Positions 10,548 through 26,518 are shown, counted from the first letter of the stretch. The stretch: DNA of 64,000 nt from Halomonas sp. SpR8 (GCF_031010195.1 NZ_JAUAMC010000005.1:186001-250000), one strand, 5' to 3'. Notes: generated from the sequence alone by a model not told the origin. Made by a program: numbers and translations.

Positions 10548-11741
10548 TTACTTGACGATCTTGGCCACAACGCCAGCACCGACAGTACGGCCGCCTTCAC
10601 GAATAGCGAAGCGCAAACCTTCGTCCATTGCGATCGGCGCGATCAAGGTAACAACCATCTGAACGTTGTCACCCGGCATGACCATTTCAACGCCTTCCGG
10701 CAGTTCACAAGTACCGGTTACGTCGGTGGTACGGAAGTAGAACTGCGGACGGTAGCCCTTGAAGAAAGGCGTATGACGACCACCCTCTTCTTTGGACAGC
10801 ACGTAAACTTCTGCTTCGAAGACAGTGTGCGGGTTGATGGTGCCCGGCTTGGCCAGAACTTGGCCACGCTCGACGTCATCACGCTTAGTACCACGCAGCA
10901 GGGCGCCAACGTTCTCACCAGCACGACCTTCGTCGAGCAGTTTACGGAACATTTCAACACCGGTAACGATAGTCTTAACGGTATCACGGATACCGACGAT
11001 TTCGACTTCACTACCCGGCGTGACGATACCGCGTTCTACACGACCGGTAACAACAGTACCGCGACCAGAGATAGAGAACACGTCTTCGATCGGCATCAGG
11101 AACGGCTGGTCAATAGCACGCTCCGGCTCAGGAATGTAAGCATCCAGAGCTTTGATTAGATTAGCAACGGCAGTCGTACCCATACCGTTCTCATCTTCAC
11201 CGTTCAGTGCCATCAGCGCAGAACCAGTGATGATCGGCGTGTCGTCGCCCGGGAAGTCGTACTGGTCTAGAAGTTCGCGAACTTCCATCTCTACCAGCTC
11301 AAGCAGCTCTTCGTCATCGACCATGTCCGCTTTGTTCAGGAACACAACGATGAACGGTACGCCAACCTGACGAGACAGCAGGATGTGCTCGCGGGTTTGC
11401 GGCATCGGGCCGTCTGCGGCAGAACATACCAGGATCGCGCCGTCCATCTGCGCAGCACCGGTGATCATGTTCTTGACGTAGTCAGCGTGTCCTGGGCAGT
11501 CAACGTGCGCGTAGTGACGCTCTTCAGACTGATATTCCACGTGTGAAGTAGCGATAGTGATACCACGCTCGCGCTCTTCAGGAGCGTTATCGATGGTATC
11601 AAATTCACGCCAGTCGCCGCCGAAAACCTCAGCAGACACGCGAGTTAGGGCCGCAGTCAGAGTCGTTTTACCGTGGTCGACGTGACCAATGGTGCCGACG
11701 TTGACGTGCGGTTTGGAACGTTCAAATTTTTCCTTAGCCAC
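10548..11741 (-). CDS. tuf: Elongation factor Tu
   Basis: EF-Tu delivers aminoacyl-tRNA to the ribosomal A site using GTP. The 397-residue product has the G1 loop GHVDHGKTT (residues 19-27), the RERGITI effector segment, DCPGH near residue 81, NKAD near 136, and the usual two beta-barrel domains. The start codon is GTG (GTG GCT AAG), 28 bp after fusA. It is the last gene of the str operon and has its own terminator. No second tuf copy is present at the tRNA cluster near 27800, where many gammaproteobacteria keep tufB. Confidence 0.99.
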   Translation of the reverse strand: MAKEKFERSKPHVNVGTIGHVDHGKTTLTAALTRVSAEVFGGDWREFDTIDNAPEERERGITIATSHVEYQSEERHYAHVDCPGHADYVKNMITGAAQMDGAILVCSAADGPMPQTREHILLSRQVGVPFIVVFLNKADMVDDEELLELVEMEVRELLDQYDFPGDDTPIITGSALMALNGEDENGMGTTAVANLIKALDAYIPEPERAIDQPFLMPIEDVFSISGRGTVVTGRVERGIVTPGSEVEIVGIRDTVKTIVTGVEMFRKLLDEGRAGENVGALLRGTKRDDVERGQVLAKPGTINPHTVFEAEVYVLSKEEGGRHTPFFKGYRPQFYFRTTDVTGTCELPEGVEMVMPGDNVQMVVTLIAPIAMDEGLRFAIREGGRTVGAGVVAKIVK

Positions 11742-11769
11742 TGCTATAACCTCTTTACGTTGCTAACGG

Positions 11770-13893
11770 TTAACCGTTTTGATTGATGACGGCTTCAACG
11801 ACGCTGGAGGGCGCCTCGTCGTACTTCGAGAACTCCATGGAGTAGCTCGCACGGCCCTGGGTTTGTGAGCGCAGATCGGTTGCATAACCGAACATCTCGC
11901 CCAGCGGCACCGTCGCACGAATGACTTTACCAGAAGAGGAGTCATCCATACCCTGCACCAGGCCGCGACGACGGCTCAGGTCACCCATGACGTCACCCAT
12001 AAACTCTTCGGGGGTCACGATTTCGACCTTCATCACCGGCTCCAGCAGCACGGCCTTGGCCTTCCTGGCACCTTCTTTTACTGCCATAGAAGAAGCAATC
12101 TTAAACGCAGTCTCGTTAGAGTCCACGTCGTGGAAGGAGCCATCGAACAGCGTTACTTTAACGTCGATCATCGGGTAGCCCGCGATGACACCGTTTTTGA
12201 GCTGCTCAAAAGCACCCTTCTCAACCGCAGGTACGTATTCCTTGGGAACCGTGCCACCCACGATTTCAGAGTTGAACTTGAAGAACAGTTCGTCTTCGCC
12301 TTCACCCTTTTCTTCTGCTGTCAGCGGCTCAATACGCAGCCAAACGTGACCATACTGACCACGACCACCGGACTGACGCACAAACTTGCCTTCTTGCTCG
12401 ATACTGCCGCGAATGGTTTCGCGATAGGCCACCTGCGGCTTACCGATGTTGGCCTCAACCTTAAACTCGCGACGCATACGGTCAACAAGAATATCCAGGT
12501 GAAGCTCACCCATACCAGAAATAATCGTCTGGCCGGTCTCTTCGTCGGTCTTGACTTGGAAGGAGGGATCTTCCTGAGCAAGCTTGCCCAGGGCAACGCC
12601 CATCTTCTCTTGGTCAGCCTTAGACTTGGGCTCTACGGCAACCGAGATAACCGGATCCGGGAACTCCATGCGCTCGAGAACAATCTTGTTATCGATATCG
12701 CACAGGGTATCACCGGTGGTGACATCTTTCAGACCGATACAGGCAGCGATATCGCCCGCCAGGACTTCTTTGATCTCTTCACGAGAGTTGGCGTGCATCT
12801 GAACGATACGACCAACACGCTCTTTTTTCTGCTTAACGGAGTTATATACGCCGTCACCAGATTTCAGAACGCCCGAGTAGACACGGATAAAGGTCAGCGT
12901 ACCGACGAAGGGGTCGGTGGCAATTTTAAACGCCAACGCCGCAAACGGCGCACTGTCATCCGCTTCACGGGTATCAACGGTGCCGTCTTTATCGTCCAGC
13001 TCACCTTCGATCGCTTTAACTTCCGTCGGCGAAGGCATGTATTCGATAACGCCGTCCAGTACCGCTTGAACACCCTTATTCTTAAAGGCAGAACCACAGG
13101 TCACCAGGACGATATCGTTAGCCAGGGTGCGCGCGCGCAGTCCGGCCTTGATCTCTTCAACCGTTAGCTCGCCACCTTCAAGGTACTTATCCATCAGCTC
13201 GTCGGAGCCTTCGGCAGCAGCTTCAACCATCTCTTCGCGGTACTTCTCTGCTGTTTCTTGTAGATCAGCAGGAATATCCACGAGATCATAATTCATACCC
13301 AGGCTTTCCTCATCCCACAGGATAGCCTTCATCTGAATCAGGTCGATAACGCCTTTAAAGTCCTCTTCTGTGCCCCAGTTAATCTGGATCGGCACAGCAT
13401 TAGCACCCAAGCGCTCTTTCAACTGGTTGACAACCATAAAGAAGTCAGCGCCGGTACGGTCCATCTTATTGACGAAAACCATACGTGGTACTTCGTACTT
13501 ATTGGCCTGGCGCCATACTGTTTCGGTCTGCGGCTGAACGCCGGAAGAGCCACACAGCACAACGACCGCACCATCGAGCACACGCAGCGAACGTTCAACT
13601 TCAATGGTGAAGTCAACGTGCCCCGGGGTGTCGATAATGTTGATACGGTGCTCAGGGAACTGCTTGCTCATGCCCTGCCAGAAACAGGTAGTCGCAGCTG
13701 AGGTGATAGTAATACCACGCTCCTGCTCCTGCTCCATCCAGTCCATGGTTGCAGCACCGTCGTGCACTTCACCCACTTTGTGGGAAAGGCCGGTGTAGAA
13801 CAGTACACGCTCAGTCGTCGTGGTTTTACCCGCGTCGACGTGAGCGACGATACCGATATTACGGTAGCGATTTAGTGGAGTCTTGCGTGCCAC
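11770..13893 (-). CDS. fusA: Elongation factor G
   Basis: EF-G is the GTPase that drives tRNA-mRNA translocation. The 707-residue product shows all G motifs: AHVDAGKTT (residues 17-25), [16 protein letters not shown], and [10 protein letters not shown]. The length is that of the classical EF-G. The start is GTG (GTG GCA CGC AAG). A 273-bp spacer to rpsG contains a 15-bp tandem repeat array, which is unusual, since this gap is under 100 bp in many relatives. Confidence 0.99.
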   Translation of the reverse strand: MARKTPLNRYRNIGIVAHVDAGKTTTTERVLFYTGLSHKVGEVHDGAATMDWMEQEQERGITITSAATTCFWQGMSKQFPEHRINIIDTPGHVDFTIEVERSLRVLDGAVVVLCGSSGVQPQTETVWRQANKYEVPRMVFVNKMDRTGADFFMVVNQLKERLGANAVPIQINWGTEEDFKGVIDLIQMKAILWDEESLGMNYDLVDIPADLQETAEKYREEMVEAAAEGSDELMDKYLEGGELTVEEIKAGLRARTLANDIVLVTCGSAFKNKGVQAVLDGVIEYMPSPTEVKAIEGELDDKDGTVDTREADDSAPFAALAFKIATDPFVGTLTFIRVYSGVLKSGDGVYNSVKQKKERVGRIVQMHANSREEIKEVLAGDIAACIGLKDVTTGDTLCDIDNKIVLERMEFPDPVISVAVEPKSKADQEKMGVALGKLAQEDPSFQVKTDEETGQTIISGMGELHLDILVDRMRREFKVEANIGKPQVAYRETIRGSIEQEGKFVRQSGGRGQYGHVWLRIEPLTAEEKGEGEDELFFKFNSEIVGGTVPKEYVPAVEKGAFEQLKNGVIAGYPMIDVKVTLFDGSFHDVDSNETAFKIASSMAVKEGARKAKAVLLEPVMKVEIVTPEEFMGDVMGDLSRRRGLVQGMDDSSSGKVIRATVPLGEMFGYATDLRSQTQGRASYSMEFSKYDEAPSSVVEAVINQNG

Positions 13894-14079
13894 GGTGAAA
13901 CTCCCGTTTGTTGGCGATGCTCGTTAATTTAGCGGCGTATGCAAGCGAGGCTTATGCGACCTCCGCCACCCATCAGGGTAGCGGCTAGGTATTGCAACTC
14001 ATGTGTTGCAACGACGCGACTCAGCGAACACTTCACCCTGCTGAACAACGTGCATATAAAAGCCATAAGGTCGTACTTA

Positions 14080-14169
14080 AAAACGCCGGTTTCATGAACA
14101 GCGTTCCTGGAAACGCCGCTCTCAGAAACGCTGCCCTTAGAAACGCCGATCTTAGAAACGCCGATCTTA
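14080..14169. repeat. Six-unit 15-bp tandem array overlapping the rpsG stop
   Basis: Six consecutive 15-bp units run from 14080 to 14169. The last two are identical (GAAACGCCGATCTTA); earlier copies drift (GAAACGCTGCCCTTA, GAAACGCCGCTCTCA, then two more degenerate ones). The final unit supplies the rpsG stop codon (TTA at 14167-14169 on the plus strand). The array fills about a third of the rpsG-fusA spacer. No ORF or promoter of its own is evident. Confidence 0.9.
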
Positions 14170-14637
14170 AAAACGATAGTGCGAGAAGGCCTTGTTGGCT
14201 TCCGCCATACGATGCACGTCTTCGCGCTTCTTAACAGCGGAGCCTTTACCTTCAGCAGCATCCACCATTTCGCCGGCCAGACGCTGCACCATGGTTTTCT
14301 CACCGCGACGACGCGCCGCGTCCACCAGCCAGCGCATGGCGAGCGCTTGACGGCGAGACGGACGTACTTCAACCGGAACCTGATAGGTCGCACCACCTAC
14401 ACGGCGCGACTTCACTTCGACCATTGGCTGGATGGCTTCCAGCGCTTTGTCGAAGATCTCCAGCGGATCTTCTTTACTACGCTCGGCAACCTTGTCCAAC
14501 GCACCGTAGACGATACGCTCAGCTATGGACTTCTTGCCGCTGACCATCAGGTGGTTCATGAACTTCGCCAGACGCTCACTTCCGAACTTAGGATCCGGCA
14601 GAATCTCGCGTTTAGCTACTACTCTTCTTCTAGGCAT
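14167..14637 (-). CDS. rpsG: 30S ribosomal protein S7
   Basis: S7 is a primary organiser of the 30S head; in E. coli it represses the str operon. The 156-residue product starts [20 protein letters not shown] and has the [20 protein letters not shown] signature. Its stop codon lies inside the last unit of a 15-bp tandem repeat, so repeat expansion has reached the very end of the gene. Confidence 0.99.
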   Translation of the reverse strand: MPRRRVVAKREILPDPKFGSERLAKFMNHLMVSGKKSIAERIVYGALDKVAERSKEDPLEIFDKALEAIQPMVEVKSRRVGGATYQVPVEVRPSRRQALAMRWLVDAARRRGEKTMVQRLAGEMVDAAEGKGSAVKKREDVHRMAEANKAFSHYRF

Positions 14638-14831
14638 GATAAGCCCTCAATTAAGGATCTTTCAGGTAAACCCGGAACTCATGCAACCTGTGTACGATCT
14701 TCAAATACCACAAGCGCTGCCCGACCTTACTCTTATCAGACCGTCAAATTCGTGATAATCGTTACTCAGCAAGCCCAACACGCAGTTCTTGCTGTATAGC
14801 TTCCCAGCACCTTGGAACTGTTAAACAGATC

Positions 14832-15206
14832 TTAGGACTTAGGACGCTTAGTACCGTATTTAGAACGACCCTGACGACGATTTTGAACGCCGGAGGTGTC
14901 AAGGGCGCCACGAACAGTGTGATAACGCACACCTGGCAAATCCTTTACACGTCCGCCGCGAATCAAAACGACCGAGTGTTCTTGAAGGTTGTGACCTTCA
15001 CCACCGATATAAGAAGACACTTCAAAGCCGTTGGTCAGGCGTACACGGCAAACCTTACGCAGGGCCGAGTTAGGCTTCTTCGGTGTGGTGGTGTAAACGC
15101 GCGTACATACGCCACGTCTTTGCGGACAAGCCTGCAGCGCTGGCACATCACTTTTAGTGACGGGGCGCTTGCGTGGCTTGCGCACTAGCTGATTAATCGT
15201 TGCCAT
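14832..15206 (-). CDS. rpsL: 30S ribosomal protein S12
   Basis: S12 sits at the decoding centre and controls accuracy. The 124-residue product has [18 protein letters not shown] with the lysine that is mutated in streptomycin-resistant strains still present, and [17 protein letters not shown] with its second resistance-associated lysine, so the allele looks streptomycin-sensitive. It opens the str operon behind a good sigma-70 promoter. The 194-bp gap to rpsG shows no repeat or clear hairpin. Confidence 0.99.
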   Translation of the reverse strand: MATINQLVRKPRKRPVTKSDVPALQACPQRRGVCTRVYTTTPKKPNSALRKVCRVRLTNGFEVSSYIGGEGHNLQEHSVVLIRGGRVKDLPGVRYHTVRGALDTSGVQNRRQGRSKYGTKRPKS

Positions 15207-15296
15207 GGTGTTTAGCTGACTCCAATGGTTGCCTTAGCCTTTAACAAATACATGCAGCGGGTGCGGGCGCACCCACCCCACTGTTAAAGGCTGCGC

Positions 15297-15326
15297 ATTC
15301 TAAAGGCTGACCCTAGGGTACGTCAA
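15297..15326 (-). promoter_or_regulatory. Sigma-70 promoter of the str operon (rpsL)
   Basis: On the minus strand TTGACG (15326-15321) and TAGAAT (15302-15297) are 18 bp apart, a strong sigma-70 match. The -35 element begins exactly where the rpoC hairpin ends, so the end of the rpoBC transcription unit and the start of the str operon are tightly packed. A leader of about 85 nt would precede rpsL. Confidence 0.75.
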
Positions 15327-15355
15327 GCCTTGCCGGCGGTTTAACCGGCAAGGCT
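15326..15355 (-). terminator. Hairpin after rpoC
   Basis: An 11-bp perfect stem AGCCTTGCCGG/CCGGCAAGGCT with an 8-nt loop lies 51 bp after the rpoC stop. The following minus-strand sequence (TTGACG) is poor in T, so termination may be weak or factor-assisted. Its distal base is shared with the rpsL -35 element. Confidence 0.6.
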
Positions 15356-15406
15356 CACCGTCTTTCAGGTCAGCTATTCGTGTACTAACTATTATTCAGT
15401 GCCAGT

Positions 15407-19621
<4,215 letters not shown>

Positions 19622-19631
19622 ATGACGGCTC

Positions 19632-22600
19632 CTAGCTCTCTAACTCGATATCGATGCCCAGCGAGCGGATTTCCTTCACGAGTACGTTGAAGGATTCCGG
19701 CATGCCTGCCTGCATGGTGTGGTCGCCATCCACGATGTTTTTATACATCTTGGTGCGGCCTTCGACGTCGTCCGACTTGACGGTGAGCATCTCTTGTAGT
19801 GTGTAAGCGGCGCCGTATGCTTCCAACGCCCACACCTCCATCTCACCGAAGCGCTGACCACCGAATTGCGCCTTACCACCCAAGGGCTGCTGGGTAACCA
19901 GCGAGTAAGAACCGGTAGAACGCGCGTGCATCTTGTCGTCTACCAAGTGGTTGAGCTTCAGCATGTACATGTAACCAACGGTGACCGGACGGTCAAAAGC
20001 GTCACCGGTGCGGCCATCGAATAGCGCCATCTGACCCGACTCGGGAATGTCCGCCAGCTTCAGCAGGTGTTTGATTTCGTGCTCTTTGGCACCATCGAAC
20101 ACCGGTGTCGCCATCGGCACACCGCCTTTGAGATTCTTCGCCAGAGCGATGACTTCGTCATCGGTCAGGGAGTCAATATCTTCAACGCGGGTGCCTTGAG
20201 TGTTGTAGACCTGGCCCAGGAAATCGCGAATTTCAGCGACTTGCTGGCCACGTGCATCGCGCAACATGGCTTCGATCTTGACGCCCAAACCGCGCGCGGC
20301 CATGCCCAAGTGGGTTTCCAGAATCTGACCAACGTTCATCCGTGACGGTACGCCCAATGGGTTTAGCACCACGTCGACCGACTCGCCCTTCTCATCAAAC
20401 GGCATATCTTCGATCGGCATAATCGCCGAGATAACACCTTTGTTACCGTGACGACCAGCCATCTTATCGCCCGGCTGAATGCGCCGCTTAACGGCCATAT
20501 AGACCTTGACGATCTTCAGCACGCCCGGCGCGAGATCGTCGCCCTGGGTCAGCTTGCGTTTCTTATCTTCGAAACGCTCGTCCATCTCTTTACGACGGTT
20601 TTCAAGCTGTTCGTCGGCCTGGGCCAACAGCTCATTAAACGACTCATCTTGCATGCGCAGCTTGAACCATTGCTGACGCGGCAGCTCATCTAGGTACGCT
20701 TCGTCGAGCACATCGCCTTTCTTGAGGTTAGGACCGCCGTTAACGGCCTGACCCTCAAGGGTACGCTTGAGGCGTTCAAACGTTGCCTCTTCAGCGATAC
20801 GGTAGGTCTCTTGGAGATCCTTGCGAACCTCATCAAGCTGCGTGCGCTCAATAGACAGGGCGCGAGAGTCTTTCTCTACGCCGTCGCGAGTAAACACCTG
20901 AACGTCGATGACCGTACCGATCATGCCGGTGGGGGCACGCAGCGAGGTGTCTTTAACGTCCGACGCTTTCTCACCGAAGATGGCACGTAGCAGCTTCTCT
21001 TCAGGCGTCAGCTGGGTTTCACCCTTCGGCGTTACTTTACCGACCAGAATATCACCCGGGCCAACTTCGGCACCGATGTAGACGACACCCGCTTCATCCA
21101 GTTTGGAGAGCGCAGACTCGCCCACATTGGGGATGTCGGCGGTAATCTCTTCCGAACCCAACTTGGTGTCACGAGACACACAGGTCAGTTCCTGAATATG
21201 AATCGTGGTGAAACGGTCTTCTTGAACAACCCGCTCGGAAAGCAGGATGGAGTCCTCGAAGTTGTAACCGTTCCAGGGCATGAACGCGATGCGCATGTTC
21301 TGACCCAGTGCCAAATCGCCCATGTCGACCGACGGGCCGTCGGCGAGAATATCGCCACGCGCCACGCTATCGCCAGGACGCACGATGGGACGCTGGTTCA
21401 TACAGGTGTTCTGGTTCGAACGGGTGTACTTGGTCAGGTTGTAGATATCAACCCCGGCTTCACCGCCGATGATTTCATCTTCATTGACCCGTACCACCAC
21501 ACGACGCGCGTCAACGGAGTCAATCACCCCGCCACGATTCGCCACCGCACAGACACCGGAGTCACGGGCAACAAAGCGCTCCATGCCGGTACCGACGAGC
21601 GGCTTATCGGCACGCAGGGTCGGCACCGCCTGACGCTGCATGTTGGAACCCATCAAGGCGCGGTTAGCGTCATCGTGCTCCAGGAACGGAATCAATGCTG
21701 CAGCAACCGATACCACCTGACGGGGCGAAACGTCCATCAGCGTCACTTGCTCAGGACGCATGAAGGTGGTCTCACCACGGTGGCGTACCTGAACCAGGTC
21801 ATCGCTCAGCTTGTTGGATTCATCCACCGCCGCTGACGCCTGGGCGATAACAAAATCGCCCTCTTCGATCGCCGAGAGGTGCACAATGTCGTCGGTCAAC
21901 TGACGATCCACCACTTTGCGGTACGGCGTTTCTAAGAAACCGTAGCTATTAGTGTGGCTGTAGGTCGCCAGCGAGTTAATCAGACCGATGTTCGGGCCTT
22001 CTGGCGTTTCGATCGGGCAAAGGCGCCCGTAGTGCGTGGCGTGAACGTCACGTACTTCGAAGCCTGCGCGCTCACGGGTCAAACCACCGGGGCCGAGTGC
22101 TGAGACACGACGCTTGTGGGTAACTTCCGAAAGCGGGTTGTTCTGATCCATAAACTGGGAAAGCTGGCTGGAACCGAAGAACTCTTTCACCGCCGCCGCA
22201 ACTGGCTTGGCGTTGATCAAGTCTTGGGGCATCAGGCCTTCGCTTTCCGCCATGGAAAGACGCTCTTTCACCGCGCGCTCGACGCGCACTAGGCCAACGC
22301 GGAACTGGTTTTCAGCCATTTCGCCAACGCAGCGAATACGGCGGTTACCCAGGTGATCGATATCGTCAACATCACCGAAGCCGTTACGAATGCTGATCAG
22401 CTCGCGCAGCACATCCAGAATGTCCTTACGATCCAATACACCGGAGCCGGAGTCCGTTTCACGACGCAGGCGACGGTTGAACTTCATGCGACCAACGCCT
22501 GAGAGGTCGTAGCGATCTTCGCTGAAGAACAGGTTGTTAAACAGCGTCTCGGCCGACTCTTTAGTGGGCGGCTCACCGGGGCGCATCATGCGGTAAATCT

Positions 22601-23708
22601 CAACCAAGGCTTCAAGCGCGGAGTTGGTCGTATCCAGCTTTAAGGTATCGGAGATGAATGAGCCGCAGTCAAGATCGTTGGTGTACAGGGTTTCAATCAG
22701 CGCAATGCCGCCCTGAGCCATACGCTCAAGTACTTCTGGAGTAATCTCGGTGTTGCACGGGCAGATCAGCTCGCCTGTTTTGGAGTCGATCTGATCTTTT
22801 GCCAGCGTTTTGCCGAAGAGGTACTCCATCGGCACATCCAGACGCTCAAGGCCTGCTTTTTCAAGCTGGCGAATGTGCTTCTGGGTAATCCGGCGCCCCT
22901 CTTCAACAATCACATTACCTTCGCCATCCTTGATGTCGAAAGTCGCGGTCTCGCCGCGCAGACGCGACGGCACCAGCTCCACAGAGAAACCGGATTTCTC
23001 GATGTGGAAGACGCTGGTTTCAAAGAACTCGGCGAGGATCTCTTCGGTGCTCATCCCCAACGCACGCATCAGTATCGAGGCCGGCAATTTGCGGCGACGG
23101 TCAATACGCACAAAGACGTTGTCTTTGGGATCAAACTCGAAGTCGAGCCAGGAACCACGGTAAGGAATCACGCGTGCTGAATAGAGCAGCTTGCCTGACG
23201 AGTGGCTCTTGCCTTTATCGTGATCGAAGAACACACCGGGTGAGCGGTGGAGCTGGGAAACGATAACCCGCTCAGTACCGTTAATAACAAAGGTACCGTT
23301 TTCGGTCATCAGGGGGATTTCCCCCATGTAGACTTCCTGCTCTTTGATATCTTTGATTGCTTTGTTCGAGGAGTCGCGATCATAAATGATCAAGCGAACC
23401 TTGACGCGCAGCGGAGCGGAGTAAGTCACGCCACGCAGCTGGCACTCCTTAACATCGAACGCCGGCGTGCCGAAACGGTAGCTGACATACTCAAGCGCCG
23501 CATTACCGGAGAAGCTCTCAATTGGAAACACGGACTTAAACGCCGCGTGCAGACCAACTTCGTGACGCTCGTCGGGCGAACGATCTTGCTGGAGGAAGTC
23601 GTAATAGGAATCAAGCTGGATCGCCAGCAAGTAAGGCACATCCATTACTTGGGGCAGTTTGCCGAAATCCTTGCGGATGCGTTTTTTCTCAGTATATGAG
23701 TAAGCCAT
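19632..23708 (-). CDS. rpoB: DNA-directed RNA polymerase subunit beta
   Basis: RpoB carries most of the rifampicin pocket and binds the template with RpoC. The 1358-residue product is slightly longer than the E. coli protein. The rifampicin region reads [20 protein letters not shown] followed by [12 protein letters not shown], with the usual susceptible-type Asp, His and Ser residues. The conserved [13 protein letters not shown] motif is in the C-terminal half. A 340-bp spacer to rplL contains an attenuator hairpin and a repeat array. Confidence 0.99.
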   Translation of the reverse strand: MAYSYTEKKRIRKDFGKLPQVMDVPYLLAIQLDSYYDFLQQDRSPDERHEVGLHAAFKSVFPIESFSGNAALEYVSYRFGTPAFDVKECQLRGVTYSAPLRVKVRLIIYDRDSSNKAIKDIKEQEVYMGEIPLMTENGTFVINGTERVIVSQLHRSPGVFFDHDKGKSHSSGKLLYSARVIPYRGSWLDFEFDPKDNVFVRIDRRRKLPASILMRALGMSTEEILAEFFETSVFHIEKSGFSVELVPSRLRGETATFDIKDGEGNVIVEEGRRITQKHIRQLEKAGLERLDVPMEYLFGKTLAKDQIDSKTGELICPCNTEITPEVLERMAQGGIALIETLYTNDLDCGSFISDTLKLDTTNSALEALVEIYRMMRPGEPPTKESAETLFNNLFFSEDRYDLSGVGRMKFNRRLRRETDSGSGVLDRKDILDVLRELISIRNGFGDVDDIDHLGNRRIRCVGEMAENQFRVGLVRVERAVKERLSMAESEGLMPQDLINAKPVAAAVKEFFGSSQLSQFMDQNNPLSEVTHKRRVSALGPGGLTRERAGFEVRDVHATHYGRLCPIETPEGPNIGLINSLATYSHTNSYGFLETPYRKVVDRQLTDDIVHLSAIEEGDFVIAQASAAVDESNKLSDDLVQVRHRGETTFMRPEQVTLMDVSPRQVVSVAAALIPFLEHDDANRALMGSNMQRQAVPTLRADKPLVGTGMERFVARDSGVCAVANRGGVIDSVDARRVVVRVNEDEIIGGEAGVDIYNLTKYTRSNQNTCMNQRPIVRPGDSVARGDILADGPSVDMGDLALGQNMRIAFMPWNGYNFEDSILLSERVVQEDRFTTIHIQELTCVSRDTKLGSEEITADIPNVGESALSKLDEAGVVYIGAEVGPGDILVGKVTPKGETQLTPEEKLLRAIFGEKASDVKDTSLRAPTGMIGTVIDVQVFTRDGVEKDSRALSIERTQLDEVRKDLQETYRIAEEATFERLKRTLEGQAVNGGPNLKKGDVLDEAYLDELPRQQWFKLRMQDESFNELLAQADEQLENRRKEMDERFEDKKRKLTQGDDLAPGVLKIVKVYMAVKRRIQPGDKMAGRHGNKGVISAIMPIEDMPFDEKGESVDVVLNPLGVPSRMNVGQILETHLGMAARGLGVKIEAMLRDARGQQVAEIRDFLGQVYNTQGTRVEDIDSLTDDEVIALAKNLKGGVPMATPVFDGAKEHEIKHLLKLADIPESGQMALFDGRTGDAFDRPVTVGYMYMLKLNHLVDDKMHARSTGSYSLVTQQPLGGKAQFGGQRFGEMEVWALEAYGAAYTLQEMLTVKSDDVEGRTKMYKNIVDGDHTMQAGMPESFNVLVKEIRSLGIDIELES

Positions 23709-23824
23709 CTGTATTCCCCAGCTTGTTCACCATGGGTGACCGATGCGTGGTCATCTGCCCTGCGGGCGTGTCAGACACAAACAGCAAGCTCCTAAATCGG
23801 TAGCTCGCCGTCGAAAATCTAGTT

Positions 23825-23899
23825 CGATAACTCAGTCGTCGATAACTCAGTCGTCGGTAACACTGTATTCGATAACACAATCTGCAATAACGATCTTCT
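23825..23899. repeat. Five-unit 15-bp tandem array in the rplL-rpoB spacer
   Basis: Two identical units CGATAACTCAGTCGT (23825-23854) are followed by three diverged 15-bp units (CGGTAACACTGTATT, CGATAACACAATCTG, CAATAACGATCTTCT) up to 23899. The array lies between the rplL/rpoB attenuator hairpin and the rpoB start. It is unrelated in sequence to the other arrays of the window but has the same unit length as two of them. Confidence 0.85.
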
Positions 23900-23973
23900 A
23901 TAACGCTTTTAAGCTTCTATCGTCTCTGCTATTTACCAACCGCACTGCTGCGATTAAACATCAGTTACAACAG

Positions 23974-24009
23974 AAAAAGGCCGGCAGCGGGATATCCCGC
24001 CGCCAGCCG
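23974..24009 (-). terminator. Attenuator hairpin between rplL and rpoB
   Basis: On the minus strand a long GC-rich stem (GGCTGGCGGCGGGAT/ATCCCGCTGCCGGCC, nearly continuous) is followed by TTTTT, about 40 bp after the rplL stop. In E. coli a partial terminator at this same position lowers rpoBC transcription relative to the ribosomal protein genes; the position here suggests the same role. Confidence 0.85.
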
Positions 24010-24048
24010 TGGAAGCTTACGCAGCGCGTAAAGCCGTCCGCACAAAAA

Positions 24049-24420
24049 TTACTTGAGCTCGACGGTTGCGCCCGCTTCTTCCAGCTTAGCTTTAGCTGCT
24101 TCAGCGTCGTCCTTAGACAGACCTTCTTTGATGGTCGCCGGAGCGCCGTCAACAGCACCTTTAGCTTCTTTCAAGCCAAGGCCGGTGATCTCACGAACTG
24201 CTTTGATCACGTTAACTTTCTTGTCGCCAGCAGCAGTCAGAACTACGTCAAACTCAGTCTGCTCTTCAGCAGCGGCTTCGCCGCCGCCCGCAGGACCAGC
24301 CATAACAGCAGCCGCTGCAGATACGCCGAATTTCTCTTCCATTGCTTCGATCAGCTCGACAACTTCCATAACGGACATGTCGGCTACAGCATTGATGATA
24401 TCGTCTTTAGACAGTGCCAT
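24049..24420 (-). CDS. rplL: 50S ribosomal protein L7/L12
   Basis: L7/L12 forms the multimeric stalk that recruits translation GTPases. The 123-residue product has an N-terminal dimerisation domain (residues about 1-35), an Ala/Gly/Glu hinge ([16 protein letters not shown]) and the C-terminal domain with [19 protein letters not shown]. It follows rplJ by 126 bp, enough for a distinct ribosome binding site and high expression. Confidence 0.99.
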   Translation of the reverse strand: MALSKDDIINAVADMSVMEVVELIEAMEEKFGVSAAAAVMAGPAGGGEAAAEEQTEFDVVLTAAGDKKVNVIKAVREITGLGLKEAKGAVDGAPATIKEGLSKDDAEAAKAKLEEAGATVELK

Positions 24421-24546
24421 TTTTCATTCCTAACTTTGCGGGAGTCTCGGTCGACCGAGGACTCAGGATTCATTGCTCGGTTCAGGCATCGCGCCGTTTA
24501 TGATTTATACCGTCATACACGTCACGCCACCTGCAAGAAACGCTGC

Positions 24547-25053
24547 TTAGGCAGCTTCTGCTTCTTGCTTCTGGTCGCGCAGAGCGGCCAGAGTACGAAC
24601 CAGCTTGCCAGCGGAGGCTTCTTTCATTACCGACATCAACTTAGCGATAGCCTCGTCGTGGGTCGGTAGGGTTGCCAGACGGTCGATGTCAGCAGCCGGA
24701 ATCAGCTCACCTTCGTAGGCCAACGCTTTTACTTCGAAGTTCTTGTCCGCTTTAGCAAACTCTTTGAACAGACGAGCAGCAGCGCCCGGATGATCAGTAG
24801 AGAAGGCCAACAACGTAGGACCAACGAAGCTATCGTTCAAGCACTCCCACTGAGTGCCCTCGAGAGCGCGGCGAGCCAGCGTGTTACGTACAACACGCAG
24901 CTCTACACCATTCTCACGCGCCTGCTTACGCAGATCGGTCATTTTACCGACCGTGACGCCGCGAGAATCAGCAACTACGACGGAGAGTGCGCCCTTGGCC
25001 GCTTCACTGACCTCGGCAACAATCGCTTTCTTGCCTTCAAGTGCTAGTGGCAC
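24547..25053 (-). CDS. rplJ: 50S ribosomal protein L10
   Basis: L10 is the stalk base that binds 23S rRNA and L7/L12. I place the start at the GTG at 25053 (product [20 protein letters not shown], 168 residues), because it lies 8 bp after GGAG and fits the family N-terminus. A GTG three codons earlier overlaps that Shine-Dalgarno sequence. The 338-bp upstream spacer holds a promoter candidate and a leader with hairpins, as expected for L10-(L12)4 autoregulation in enterobacteria. Confidence 0.97.
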   Translation of the reverse strand: MPLALEGKKAIVAEVSEAAKGALSVVVADSRGVTVGKMTDLRKQARENGVELRVVRNTLARRALEGTQWECLNDSFVGPTLLAFSTDHPGAAARLFKEFAKADKNFEVKALAYEGELIPAADIDRLATLPTHDEAIAKLMSVMKEASAGKLVRTLAALRDQKQEAEAA

Positions 25054-25257
25054 AGTGATCACTCCTTCGTGCCGGAACCCAGGAAGGTTCCGGTGGTTAC
25101 CATCTCTTTCCGCGCCTTACTGTAAAATCAGTTGTTTTAACAGCAGTGCAAGACGGAAAGCCTTGGGATGGTGCTCACCAGAAAGCCGTTTAAGCTTTAA
25201 CCAACTGGCGGCCACACCATCTGCGCAGGCGCTTATAGGGCAATTAAGCCGCGCTTG
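25054..25257 (-). promoter_or_regulatory. Candidate L10 leader RNA upstream of rplJ
   Basis: The 5' untranslated region from the promoter candidate to the rplJ start is about 200 nt. Directly before the ribosome binding site it contains a perfect hairpin CCGGAACC/GGTTCCGG (25073-25094). In E. coli and Bacillus the equivalent leader binds the L10-L12 complex and represses translation. I infer the same role from position; I did not recover the kink-turn of the known L10 leader family by eye. Confidence 0.45.
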
Positions 25258-25285
25258 GGTATACGCAAAAATACGTACTCGTCAA
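25258..25285 (-). promoter_or_regulatory. Sigma-70 promoter candidate of rplJL
   Basis: Minus-strand TTGACG (25285-25280) and TATACC (25258-25263 region) are 16 bp apart, a moderate match to consensus. It lies in the 338-bp gap between rplA and rplJ, which otherwise holds no gene. Position agrees with the separate rplJ promoter known in E. coli. Confidence 0.5.
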
Positions 25286-25391
25286 ACGCGGCACCTGCGG
25301 TCTTTGACGATGCCCCGGTGGTGAATATCAACCTAACGGGGGACCGCAAAGTTCTTGCTCGGTTCTTTCAAAAAAACCAACGATTACTCGC

Positions 25392-26084
25392 TTATACGAA
25401 AGCAGAGTGATCGATTGTTAGGCCCGGGCCCATAGTAGTAGACAGGGTCATTTTTTTGAAGTAAATGCCTTTAGACGAACTCGGCTTGAGGCGCTTCAGG
25501 TCAGCAACCAGTGCTTCCAGGTTGCCGTTAATCGCTGTAGCGTCAAAATCCACTTTACCCAGCGTAGTGTGGATAATGCCGTTTTTGTCGGTGCGGAAAC
25601 GCACCTGACCCGCTTTAGCGTTTTTAACCGCAGTCGCCACATCAGGCGTTACGGTACCAACTTTCGGGTTAGGCATCAGGCCGCGCGGACCTAGAATTTG
25701 ACCTAACTGACCAACAACGCGCATGGCGTCTGGCGAAGCGATAACGACGTCAAAATCCATAACGCCTTTTTTTACTTGCTCAGCCAAGTCGTCCATGCCC
25801 ACGATGTCGGCGCCAGCTTCTTTAGCGGCATCGGCATTAGCACCCTGAGTAAAGACAGCAACGCGCACATCTTTACCAGTACCGTTAGGCATGACGGTAG
25901 CGCCACGCACAACTTGGTCGGATTTACGCGGGTCAACGCCCAGGTTGATAGCGACATCAACGGACTCTTTGAATTTAACAGTCGACAGCTCGGAGAGCAG
26001 TGCTACCGCTTCTTCAATAGAGTAGGCTTTGGTGGTATCTACTTTTTCGCGAATGATTTTCGCACGCTTAGACAGTTTAGCCAT
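25392..26084 (-). CDS. rplA: 50S ribosomal protein L1
   Basis: L1 forms the mobile stalk that helps eject E-site tRNA, and in E. coli represses the rplK-rplA operon. The 230-residue product starts [20 protein letters not shown] and has the signature [19 protein letters not shown] (about residues 128-148). It starts 2 bp after the rplK stop. Confidence 0.99.
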   Translation of the reverse strand: MAKLSKRAKIIREKVDTTKAYSIEEAVALLSELSTVKFKESVDVAINLGVDPRKSDQVVRGATVMPNGTGKDVRVAVFTQGANADAAKEAGADIVGMDDLAEQVKKGVMDFDVVIASPDAMRVVGQLGQILGPRGLMPNPKVGTVTPDVATAVKNAKAGQVRFRTDKNGIIHTTLGKVDFDATAINGNLEALVADLKRLKPSSSKGIYFKKMTLSTTMGPGLTIDHSAFV

Positions 26085-26086
26085 GA

Positions 26087-26518
26087 TCAGAGACCCTCCA
26101 CGTTTAGGCCCATGCTGCGAGCGCTACCAGCAATGGTGCGCACTGCGGCATCAAGATTGGCAGCCGTCAAGTCAGGCTCTTTGGTCTTGGCAATCTCTTC
26201 AAGCTGCTCACGAGTCACGGTGCCGACCTTCTTCTTGTTCGGCTCACCAGAACCGGACTTGATACCGGCGGCTTTTTTCAGCAGCACGGCAGCAGGTGCT
26301 GTTTTGGTGACAAACGTGAAGCCACGATCAGAGTAGACAGTGATCACGACTGGCGTTGGTAGACCCGGCTCAATTTCTTGAGTCGAGGCGTTAAACGCCT
26401 TACAGAATTCCATGATGTTCACGCCGTGCTGACCCAGTGCGGGGCCTACCGGCGGACTTGGATTGGCTTTACCTGCAGCAACCTGCAGTTTGATATAAGC
26501 CTGTACTTTCTTGGCCAT
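26087..26518 (-). CDS. rplK: 50S ribosomal protein L11
   Basis: L11 is part of the GTPase-associated centre and is required for RelA activation. The frame is open up to 26587, but the family N-terminus [20 protein letters not shown] sets the start at 26518, giving 143 residues. The proline-rich [20 protein letters not shown] segment near residues 20-40 is the thiostrepton-binding region. Confidence 0.98.
   Translation of the reverse strand: MAKKVQAYIKLQVAAGKANPSPPVGPALGQHGVNIMEFCKAFNASTQEIEPGLPTPVVITVYSDRGFTFVTKTAPAAVLLKKAAGIKSGSGEPNKKKVGTVTREQLEEIAKTKEPDLTAANLDAAVRTIAGSARSMGLNVEGL

Noticed and set aside
12130..13167. Long plus-strand open frame opposite fusA (345 codons)
   Set aside because: It is a shadow of the highly conserved EF-G gene on the other strand; the translation has no recognisable domain and no promoter or Shine-Dalgarno sequence.
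23743..24669. Plus-strand frame of 308 codons spanning the rplL region
   Set aside because: It runs through the 15-bp tandem array and the attenuator, opposite rplL and the end of rplJ; the translation is low in complexity where it crosses the repeat.
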